A stretch of 64,000 bases of DNA from Nocardioides sp. QY071 (lineage in GTDB: Bacteria > Actinomycetota > Actinomycetes > Propionibacteriales > Nocardioidaceae). The position numbers and the translations under genes were made by a program. The notes beneath the pieces were generated by a model. That model was not told the origin of the DNA, searched no databases, and worked only from the letters and a program-made list of their open reading frames with translations. Shown in pieces: positions 15,114 to 23,400 of this stretch. Within the stretch, counting starts at the first letter, position 1; every line of letters begins with the position of its first letter. Where the stretch lies: positions 3,844,001 through 3,908,000 of the forward strand of contig NZ_CP124681.1 in NCBI RefSeq assembly GCF_029961765.1, read 5' to 3'.

Positions 15114-16337
15114 ATGACGCACAGCTCGGCAGACGACTGGACCGCGGCGTCGGTGGTCCCCGGGCCCGGCGGCGGCACCCTGGCCCGGTTCGGGCCGGTC
15201 GTGCTCCTCGTCGGGTCCGACGACCCGGAGGTCGTGCGGCCCTACCTCGAGCACGCGGAGATGGTGGCCGCCAACGGCGGCCAGGGCCGCCAGCTGATCC
15301 GCGGGTTCGCGCTGATGCTGTCCACCTCGGTCGACCAGTCCCCCGGCTTCGCCGCGATCGCACCGCACACCACCGGACTCGCGGTCTTCGTCGACGGCGA
15401 CGTCGTCGTGAACGTCGACGGCGAGGAGATCAGCGGCGCGCAGTCGCTGGCGTGGGTGGAGCGGCTGATCCCGTGGCCGGTCGAGTCGGTCTCGGCCGTG
15501 CTGCCCGGAGCCGCGGCGCCGGCCGCCGGGTCGTCGTACCGGCTCGATGGTGGGGTCGTGCCCGCCGGTGGCTTCCTGGTGCCCACCGTCGGTGGTACGC
15601 CGGCCGAGCCGGTCCTGCGCCCGGCGACCCAGGTCCGGGCGCCCGAGCCGGCGCCCGTCGTCCAAGCTCCGCCGGCCGTGGAGCCCGAGCCGCCCGTCAT
15701 GGCGCCGGTCGCCGGCCGGCCGCTGCCGCCGGCGCAGCCCGACGAGCACGTGAGCTTCCAGTCGGTGCTGATGAGCGAGGTCGACGACGACATCGACGAC
15801 TTCGAGCCGCTGCCGATCGTCGAGGACGCGGCTCAGGTCCACGACGACCACGCCCATGAGCAGGTGCGCGGCGTCTACTGCAAGAACCAGCACTTCAACG
15901 ACCCGCGGGTGCTGTTCTGCGGGATCTGCGGGATCAACATGGTCCAGCAGACGCCCGTGCTGGTGAACGGCCCGCGGCCGCCGCTGGGCGTGATCGTGCT
16001 CGACGACGGAGCGGTGTTCCAGCTGGACAACCCGTACCTGTTGGGGCGCGACCCCGCACCGGACGAGCGGATCGTCGCCGGCGAGTTCCGGCCGCTGCCG
16101 ATCATCGACCAGTCCAACCAGGTCTCCCGGGTGCACGCGCGGCTCGAGCTGCGCGGCTGGGACGTCGTCCTGGTCGACAACAACTCGACCAACGGCACCT
16201 ACGTGCACCTGCCGAAGACCCCTGACTGGGTGCGGATGCCGCCCGGCAGCGAGCAGGTCCTGGTGCAGGGCACCCGGGTCCGGATCGGGCACCGCACCCT
16301 GGCGTTCAACACGCACGCGGGCAACGCCACCGGCTGA
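15114..16337 (+). CDS. Zinc ribbon-FHA domain protein
   Basis: 407 residues. Residues 1-120 form an N-terminal domain of unknown fold, followed by a Pro/Ala-rich acidic linker (about 145-245). A Cys cluster then reads VYCKNQHFNDPRVLFCGICG, a zinc-ribbon-like element, and the C-terminal FHA domain spans about 295-400 (LLGRDP, QVSRVHARLEL, NNSTNGTYV). The FHA phosphothreonine-binding residues look intact, so it should bind a phosphorylated partner, most simply a product of one of the two island kinases. The ATG at 15114 follows the membrane gene stop by 2 bp. It is convergent with the antiporter gene, 3 bp apart. Confidence 0.85.
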   Translation: MTHSSADDWTAASVVPGPGGGTLARFGPVVLLVGSDDPEVVRPYLEHAEMVAANGGQGRQLIRGFALMLSTSVDQSPGFAAIAPHTTGLAVFVDGDVVVNVDGEEISGAQSLAWVERLIPWPVESVSAVLPGAAAPAAGSSYRLDGGVVPAGGFLVPTVGGTPAEPVLRPATQVRAPEPAPVVQAPPAVEPEPPVMAPVAGRPLPPAQPDEHVSFQSVLMSEVDDDIDDFEPLPIVEDAAQVHDDHAHEQVRGVYCKNQHFNDPRVLFCGICGINMVQQTPVLVNGPRPPLGVIVLDDGAVFQLDNPYLLGRDPAPDERIVAGEFRPLPIIDQSNQVSRVHARLELRGWDVVLVDNNSTNGTYVHLPKTPDWVRMPPGSEQVLVQGTRVRIGHRTLAFNTHAGNATG

Positions 16338-16340
16338 TCG

Positions 16341-18359
16341 TCAGACCGTCGCCCCCGCGGCGAGCGGCACGGCTGCGAAGTCGACGGGGGCGGCGTCCAG
16401 CTCGGCGCGCACTCGCACGGTCGCCGTAGCGGCGTCCAGGGCACCCACCGCGATCGGTACGGCGGCCAGCGGCCCCGCGTCGGCGGCCGGGTCCGCGAAC
16501 CGCACCCCGCGCGACTCCAGAGCCGCCCGGGCTGCCGCCTGGCGCCGGCCACCGTCGCCGTGCAGAGCGAGCGTGGTGCCGCGGGCGAGCGCGAGCCGGG
16601 CGCCGAGGACGATCGCGGCCTCGCCGTTGCTGCCGGTGGCCCAGTCGACGACGACGGGGGCGTCGGGGTCGGGGGTCGTCGTACCGGTGGCGGCGACCAC
16701 GACCGGTGACTCGTTGGCGGCCACCACTGCGGTGAGTGCGGGGTCGTCGGACCAGACGACCAGGCCCTGCGGGGCGAGGGCGCCGACCAGCTCGACCAGG
16801 TCCTGCTCGACATCGGCGCTGGGGTGGGCGATCACCCGGACCGGGACGCCCAGCTCCTCGCCGTGGTGCACCAGTACCTGCTGGCGCTCCATCGCCGCCG
16901 CCATCTCGGCGAGGTCGAGCGACAGGCCGCTGCCGACCTCGAGCGGACGACCCTGCGCAGTGAGGTCGGCGAGCACGATCTCGGCCGGCCGGGCGCCGGC
17001 GAGCGCGGCCACGGCGAGCTCGACGGGCAGCCGGTTGTCCTGCCCGTGACGGGCCAGGACCAGGATCCGGTCGACGGCCTCCTCGCCGAGCGCGGCCCGC
17101 TCGGCCTCGGCGATGTCGCGGGCCACGCGGCGCTGCGGGTAGACGAGGCCCAGCAGCGGACCGGTCATCACGGTCGTGACCAGGGCCATCACCACCATCA
17201 TGGTGAACAGCTCCTGGCTGAGCAGGCCCTTCTCGAGGCCCACGTTGAGGATGATCAGCTCGGTCAGGCCGCGGGTGTTCATCAGCAGGCCCAGCGAGCT
17301 GGCCTGCCAGTGCGGGACGCTCTGGAGCCGCGCGCCGACGTACGCGCCGACGTACTTGCCGATGATGGCCACCGCGAGGATGCCGAGCATCGGGACGATG
17401 TGCTCGGCGCCGAGCCCGCGGATGTCGACCTTGAGGCCGGAGAGCAGGAAGAAGACCGGCAGCAGCAGGAGCACGGAGATCTGCTCGAGACGGACCAGGA
17501 TCTCGTGGCGCAGGGCGGCGGCGTTCTCGTGCGGGATGATCGCGCCGAAGAGGAACGCGCCGAAGATGTAGTGGATGCCGAGCAGGTCGGTGGTGGCCGA
17601 GAAGAGCAGCATGCCGACGAGCACCACCGAGAGGATGGTCGGCGTGAGCTCGCCGGCCTTCCGGTACGCCGTGGTCAGCCAGCCCAGCGCCGGGCGGACC
17701 ACGAACACGGCGAGGGCCACGAACGGCACCGCGAGGTAGATCGCCCAGTGGGGCAGGTGGCTGTGCTCCCCCTCGACGCCCGCGATCGCGAGCACCACGG
17801 CCAGCAGGGTCCAGGCGATGATGTCGTCGGTCGCCGCGCAGGCCAGCGCCAGGCCGCCGGTCTCGGTGCGGTGCATCCGCCGGTCGGTGAGGATCCGGGC
17901 GAGCACCGGGAACGCGGTGATCGACATCGCCGCACCCATGAACAGCGCGAACGGCCAGAACTCCGCGTCGGCCGGCTTCAGCGCCTCGGTGGCCCCGCTG
18001 CTGACGAACAGGTGGGCGAGCCCGATGCCGAGGGCGAAGGGCAGCGCGATCGAGGTGACCGACACGGACACGGCGACCTTCTCGCGGCCCCGGACCAGGG
18101 AGAGGTCGAGCTCGAGCCCGACGACGAACATGAACAGCACCAGCCCGACGCGGGCCAGGACGTCGAGGAACCCGCGCTGGTCGACCGGGAACAGGTCCTG
18201 GCTGAGCTGCATCCCGAGGAGACTGGGACCCAGCAGGACGCCGGCTCCGATCTCACCCACGACCGGCGGGATGCCGATCCTCGCGACCGCGGCGCCCGCG
18301 AGGCGCGCGACGACGATGATCAGCGCGAGAAGGGCCAGAAGGACCGCGAAGTCGAGCAC
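16341..18359 (-). CDS. CPA2-family cation:proton antiporter (Kef/Na+/H+ exchanger type)
   Basis: 672 residues. The first ~390 form a Na_H_Exchanger domain with about 12 TM helices, starting LDFAVLLALLALIIVVARLAG and including GEIGAGVLLGPSLLG and ACAATDDIIAWTLLA, whose Asp pair is the expected ion site. The C-terminal ~270 residues are cytoplasmic and resemble universal-stress-type alpha/beta domains (ILVLARHGQDNRLPVELA), common in this family as regulatory domains. It exchanges monovalent cations for protons at the cell membrane; whether K+ or Na+ cannot be told. GTG start with a TAGGCT box 6 nt upstream, hence leaderless. It appears monocistronic. Confidence 0.88.
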   Translation of the reverse strand: MLDFAVLLALLALIIVVARLAGAAVARIGIPPVVGEIGAGVLLGPSLLGMQLSQDLFPVDQRGFLDVLARVGLVLFMFVVGLELDLSLVRGREKVAVSVSVTSIALPFALGIGLAHLFVSSGATEALKPADAEFWPFALFMGAAMSITAFPVLARILTDRRMHRTETGGLALACAATDDIIAWTLLAVVLAIAGVEGEHSHLPHWAIYLAVPFVALAVFVVRPALGWLTTAYRKAGELTPTILSVVLVGMLLFSATTDLLGIHYIFGAFLFGAIIPHENAAALRHEILVRLEQISVLLLLPVFFLLSGLKVDIRGLGAEHIVPMLGILAVAIIGKYVGAYVGARLQSVPHWQASSLGLLMNTRGLTELIILNVGLEKGLLSQELFTMMVVMALVTTVMTGPLLGLVYPQRRVARDIAEAERAALGEEAVDRILVLARHGQDNRLPVELAVAALAGARPAEIVLADLTAQGRPLEVGSGLSLDLAEMAAAMERQQVLVHHGEELGVPVRVIAHPSADVEQDLVELVGALAPQGLVVWSDDPALTAVVAANESPVVVAATGTTTPDPDAPVVVDWATGSNGEAAIVLGARLALARGTTLALHGDGGRRQAAARAALESRGVRFADPAADAGPLAAVPIAVGALDAATATVRVRAELDAAPVDFAAVPLAAGATV

Positions 18360-18365
18360 CGTCGC

Positions 18366-18371
18366 AGCCTA
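18366..18371 (-). promoter_or_regulatory. -10 box of a leaderless antiporter promoter
   Basis: On the minus strand TAGGCT precedes the GTG at 18359 by 6 nt, without an RBS. Confidence 0.45.
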
Positions 18372-18399
18372 TTGCTTCTCACCGGTCCCCCGTGGGGTC

Positions 18400-19476
18400 T
18401 CAGGTGGTCTCCCACCGGAACAGCCGCGCGGCGAGCAGGGTGACCACGACCGCGAACCCGGCGAGGATCCCGAGCGGCGCGAGCGCGGCGGCCGGTCCCT
18501 CGCCGCGGACCATGACGTCGAGCATCCCGGAGTTGAAGTGCTTGAGCGGCAGCAGGTCCGAGAGGCGTTGCAGCCAGGTGGGGGCGCCGTCGAGCGGGAA
18601 GAACGAGCCGCTGAGGAAGGCCATCGGCAGGACCAGGAAGTTGGCGAGGTTGACCGCGCCCTCGGTGGTCTTGGCGAGCGCACCGGCGAGCAGGCCGATG
18701 GCCATGAAGCACAGCGTGCCGACGGCGACCAGCGGGATCGACATCCACCACGACCCGGTGAGGGTCAGCCCGAACGCCGCCGCGCCGAGCCCGAGGAAGA
18801 TGGCGAGCTGCCCGAAGGCGATCAGCAGCGTCACCGCCACCCGGGCGCCGACGATGGTGCCTGTGCCGACGGGTGCGAGCTGGAGGCGGCGCAGCAGCTT
18901 GGACTGCCGCCAGCCCTGGAGCGTCGCCGCGGAGCCGAAGGCCGCGCTCATCGCGACCGCCCAGCCGAGCAGGCCCGGCGTGACGAACTGGATGACCGAG
19001 AGCGACTCGTCCTCGACGCGCTCGGCGGTGAAGGAGTACGCCGGCGGCTGGCCGGTCGCGGCGACGTTGGCGCCGTCGACGAACGCACGCAGCGTGCCCT
19101 GGGTGATGGCCGCCTTGACCTGGTCGGTCTGCGTGTAGTGGGCGATCAGGTCGTCGCCGCGCTGCTCGATCGCCACGTCGGCGTCGCCCTTGCGGACCTC
19201 CTCCAGGGCGGCGTCGAGGTCCTCGGTCCGATCGACCTCGAAGGTCTGGCGGAAGGCGGCGTGCGCGTCGTCGGGCAGGTCGTCGACGAGCGGGACCGCG
19301 CCGACCTGGATCAGGTCCACCTTCGACTGGTCCTGGCTGCCGAGCAGGCCACCGAAGAGCACCAGGAACATCAGCGGGAAGATCACCGCGAAGAAGACCG
19401 CGGCCTTGTCGCGCAGGAAGCCGCGCAGGATCGCGACGGACAGCGCCCAGAACGGCGACTGCAGCAGCCGGCTCAT
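18400..19476 (-). CDS. ABC-2 type transporter permease
   Basis: 358-residue permease of the drug/polyketide exporter type. One N-terminal TM helix (about 25-45, FAVIFPLMFLVLFGG) is followed by a ~130-residue extracytoplasmic domain and five TM helices from about residue 165 to the end, ending RLFRWETT. The ATG at 19476 overlaps the ATPase stop (ATGA), so it pairs with that subunit to form a two-component exporter (two ATPases with two permeases). The transported compound is unknown. The extended N-terminal form in the ATPase frame is an artefact of the overlap. Confidence 0.88.
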   Translation of the reverse strand: MSRLLQSPFWALSVAILRGFLRDKAAVFFAVIFPLMFLVLFGGLLGSQDQSKVDLIQVGAVPLVDDLPDDAHAAFRQTFEVDRTEDLDAALEEVRKGDADVAIEQRGDDLIAHYTQTDQVKAAITQGTLRAFVDGANVAATGQPPAYSFTAERVEDESLSVIQFVTPGLLGWAVAMSAAFGSAATLQGWRQSKLLRRLQLAPVGTGTIVGARVAVTLLIAFGQLAIFLGLGAAAFGLTLTGSWWMSIPLVAVGTLCFMAIGLLAGALAKTTEGAVNLANFLVLPMAFLSGSFFPLDGAPTWLQRLSDLLPLKHFNSGMLDVMVRGEGPAAALAPLGILAGFAVVVTLLAARLFRWETT

Positions 19477-20372
19477 GCGCGGTACTCCCGTCCGGTCAGG
19501 GAGAGGAACACGTCCTCCAGGGTGCCGGTCTGCACGGAGACGCCGTCGAGGTGGTCCCCTGCGGCCAGGGCGCCGATCACGCCGCCCGGGTCCCGGGTCA
19601 CCAGGACGACGCCGTCGACGTCCTCGCGCGTCTCGGTGACGCCGGGGATCGCCGCGGCCTGCGCGACGCTGAGCGCACCGGGCGCGACCCGGATCCGGGC
19701 CGGGGCGTCGAGGCCGCGGACCAGCGCGGCGGGCGTGTCGAACTGCAGGAGCCGGCCGTGGTCCATGACCGCGACCCGGTCGCAGAGCACCTCGGCCTCG
19801 TCCATGTAGTGCGTCGTGAGTACGACGGTGCGACCGCTGTCGTTGATCGAGGACAGCAGGTCCCACAGGTTGCGCCGGGCCTGCGGGTCGAGCGCCGCCG
19901 TCGGCTCGTCGAGGAAGACCAGCTCCGGGTCGTGCACCAGCGCGCAGGCGATGGACAGCCGCTGGGCCTGGCCGCCGGACAGGTCCTCGACGCGGCTCTC
20001 GGCCTTGTCGGTCAGTCCCACCCGCTCGAGCCAGCCGTCGGCGGTGGCGTGCCCGACGCCGTACAGGCTGGCGAAGGTGCGGATCTGCTCGCGGGCCGTG
20101 AGCCGCTCGAAGAACGACGAGGCCTGGAGCTGGACGCCGATGCGGGGCTGCAGCCGCGGGTTGCGCGGCCACACGGGCTCGCCGAGCACCTCGATCCCGC
20201 CGGCGTCCGGCTGGCGCAGGCCCTCGACCATCTCCAGGAGCGTGGTCTTGCCGGCACCGTTGGGTCCGAGCACCCCGACGAACTCCCCCTCGGCGACATC
20301 GAGGCTCACCCCGTCGACGGCGACCAGGTCGCCGTACCGCTTGGTCAGTCCGGTCACGTGGATGGCAGTCAT
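19473..20372 (-). CDS. ABC transporter ATP-binding protein (DrrA-like)
   Basis: 299 residues. Walker A GPNGAGKT, Q-loop around VQLQASSF, signature LSGGQAQRL, Walker B LVFLDEPT and H-loop TTHYMDE are all intact. A ~70-residue C-terminal extension typical of drug-exporter ATPases follows. It energises the permease encoded downstream with an ATGA overlap. The ATG at 20372 is preceded by TAGGGT 8 nt upstream, suggesting leaderless mRNA. No specific drug or regulator gene is adjacent, so the substrate is open. Confidence 0.92.
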   Translation of the reverse strand: MTAIHVTGLTKRYGDLVAVDGVSLDVAEGEFVGVLGPNGAGKTTLLEMVEGLRQPDAGGIEVLGEPVWPRNPRLQPRIGVQLQASSFFERLTAREQIRTFASLYGVGHATADGWLERVGLTDKAESRVEDLSGGQAQRLSIACALVHDPELVFLDEPTAALDPQARRNLWDLLSSINDSGRTVVLTTHYMDEAEVLCDRVAVMDHGRLLQFDTPAALVRGLDAPARIRVAPGALSVAQAAAIPGVTETREDVDGVVLVTRDPGGVIGALAAGDHLDGVSVQTGTLEDVFLSLTGREYRA

Positions 20373-20380
20373 CGCGACCG

Positions 20381-20386
20381 ACCCTA
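20381..20386 (-). promoter_or_regulatory. -10 box of a leaderless ABC operon promoter
   Basis: Minus-strand TAGGGT lies 8 nt before the ATG at 20372. Confidence 0.4.
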
Positions 20387-20401
20387 GCCGTTGGTGGTGA
20401 A

Positions 20402-20420
20402 CCCTCGTCGAAGCCGAGGG
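20402..20420 (-). terminator. Weak hairpin downstream of gdh
   Basis: CCCTCG/CGAGGG, a 6-bp stem with a 7-nt loop, lies just past the gdh stop (20431). There is no U-tract, so termination is only possible. Confidence 0.25.
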
Positions 20421-20430
20421 GGCGAGTTCG

Positions 20431-23400
20431 TCAGGACAGCAGGCCGCGTACCACCCGCAGGCCGACGGAGACCTTCGCGATGTCGGTCGGCTCGTCGGAG
20501 CAGACCGCGCTCAGCGCGCCGATCGCCTTGTCGACCACGCCTCCGGCCTCGGCCTCCCAGGTCGCGACGCGCCGGGTAGCGGCCTCGGCGGGGTCGTCGA
20601 CCGCGTCGAGCTCGCCGGTGGCCTCGAGGACCTGGGCGGTGAGCTGGGCGTGGATCGAGTAGAGGTCGTCGCGCAGCGCGGCGCGGGCCATGGTCTGCCA
20701 CTGGTCGGCACGCGGCAGGTCGACGATCCGGCGCTGCAGCACGGACAGCCCGAGCCGCTCCCCCAGGGCGAAGTGGACGCGGGCCACCTCGGCCGGGGTG
20801 AGGCCGTGGGCGTCGGCAATCTCGACCACGTTGAGCAACGTGTAGGCCACGTCGAACGACGCGACCCGGCTGGCGAGGTCCTCGGGGACGTCGTGGCCGA
20901 CGAGCAGCTCCCGACGGGCCTCGTACGACGCCAGCTCGGCGCCGGTCAGCAGCTGGGGCAGCTCCAGCATGGTCGCCTGCACCGGCGCCGCGAAGAACTC
21001 GACGTTGCCCTGGCTGTCGAGCGGTGGCCGCCGGTTGGTGACCAGCCAGCGCGAGGCCCGCTCGACGAGGGTGCGCATCTCGACCCGCATCCGGGTCTGC
21101 ACGGTCGCGTCCAGGACGTTGTCGTACTGCTCCAGCTCCCGGCGCAGGGCGAGCGAGCCGAAGATCTCCCGGGCCACGAAATTGGCACGGGTGAGCTCGG
21201 CGGGACTGGCGCCGGTCTCGCCGGCCAGCCGCGGCCAGTAGGTCATGCCGGCGCCGTTGACCAGGTCGTTGACGACCTGGGTCACGATGATCTCGCGACG
21301 CAGCGGGTGGGCTGCCACCTGCTCGGCGAACCGCTCCTGGACCGGCTTCGGGAAGTAGGCCTGGATGTCGTTGTCGAGGTACGGGTCCTCGGGCAGGTCC
21401 GAGGCCAGCAGCTCCTCGGCCAGCACGATCTTGGTGTAGGCCATCAGCACCGCGAGCTCCGGCTGGGTCAGGGTCGCCCCTGCCTCGATCCGGCGGGCGA
21501 CCTCCCGGCTCGAGGGCAGCGCCTCGAGCTCGCGGTCGAGCAGGCCCTGCGCCTCGAGGTCGCGCATCCACTGCTCGTGGACGTGCAGGAGCGAGACGGC
21601 GTTCCTGGCGGCGTTGGCGAGCGCGATGTTCTGGTCGTAGTTGTCGCGCAGCACCAGGTCGGCGACCTCGTCGGTCATCGAGGCCAGCAGCTCGTTGCGC
21701 TGCTTGCCGGTCAGGTCGCCGTCGGCGACGATGCGGTCGAGCAGGATCTTGAGATTGACCTCGTGGTCGGAGGTGTCCACGCCGGCGGAGTTGTCGATGA
21801 AGTCGGTGTTGATCCGGCCGCCCTCCAGGGCGTACTCGATCCGGCCCTGCTGGGTGAAGCCGAGGTTGCCGCCCTCGCCCACGCAACGGACCCGGAGCTC
21901 GCCGCCGTCGACCCGGATCGCGTCGTTGGACTTGTCGCCGGCGTCGGCGTTGATCTCGGTGGCGGCCTTGACGTAGGTGCCGATGCCGCCGTTCCAGAGC
22001 AGGTCGACGGGCGCGAGCAGGATCGCCCGCATCAGCTCGGCCGGCGTGAGGTGCGCGATGTCGTCGGCGAGCCCGAGCGCCTCGCGGACCTCGGCGCTGA
22101 CCGGGATCGACTTCGCGCTGCGCGGGTAGACACCGCCGCCGGCGGAGATCAGGGACCGGTCGTAGTCCTGCCAGCTCGACCGGGGCAGGTCGAAGAGCCG
22201 CTGGCGTTCGGCGAAGGACGCAGCGGCGTCCGGGGACGGGTCGAGGAAGATGTCGCGGTGGTCGAACGCGGCCACCAGTCGGATGTGCTCGGAGCACAGC
22301 ATGCCGTTGCCGAAGACGTCGCCGGACATGTCGCCGATGCCGACGACGGTGATGTCCTCGTTCTGGCAGTCCACGCCCATCTCGCGGAAGTGACGGCGTA
22401 CGGACACCCACGCGCCCTTGGCGGTGATGCCCATCGCCTTGTGGTCGTAGCCCACCGAGCCACCGCTGGCGAAGGCGTCGCCCAGCCAGAAGTGGTAGTC
22501 GGCCGAGACGCCGTTGGCGATGTCGGAGAAGGTGGCGGTGCCCTTGTCGGCGGCGACGACGAGATAGGAGTCGTCGGCGTCGTGGCGTACGACGTCCGGC
22601 GGCGGCACGGTCTCGCCCGCGACCAGGTTGTCGGTCACGTCGAGCAGGCCGCGGATGAAGGTCGTGTAGCAGGCCACGCCCTCGGCGAGCCACGCCTCGC
22701 GGTCGCTCGGCTGTGTTGGATCCATGGGAGGCAGCTGCTTGGCGTAGAACCCGCCCTTCGCGCCGACCGGCACGATCACGGTGTTCTTGACCATCTGCGC
22801 CTTGACCAGGCCGAGGATCTCGGTGCGGAAGTCGTCGCGCCGGTCCGACCAACGCAGGCCGCCGCGCGCGACCGCGCCGAAGCGCAGGTGCACGCCCTCG
22901 ACCCGCGGGGAGTACACGAAGATCTCGAACCTTGGCCGCGGCTCCGGCAGGTCCGGGATCGCCGAGGGCTCCAGCTTGAGCGAGAGATAGGGCTTGGGCG
23001 CGCCGTCGTCGGTCTGGAAGTAGTTGGTGCGCAGGGTGCTACGGATGTGGGTGAGGTAGGAGCGCAGGATCCGGTCGTGGTCGAGGCTGACCACGTCATC
23101 GAGCGCGGTCCGCACCTGCTCGACCAGCGCCTCCTCGCGAGCCGCCCGGTCCTGCTCGGCGGCGGGGTCGAAGCGCACCTCGAACAACGCGACCAGCAGC
23201 TGGGCCAGGTCGACGTTGTCGACCAGGGCCTGCTCGATCGAGTCGACGGCGAAGGGGCTGTTGCCCTGCTTCATGTACTTCGCGTAGGCGCGCAGCAGCA
23301 TCGCCTGTCGCCAGGTCAGCTGGGCGCGCAGCACCAGGCGGTTGAAGCCGTCGACCTCGGTGTGGCCGTCCCACATCGCGCGCATCGACGCCGCGAACAG

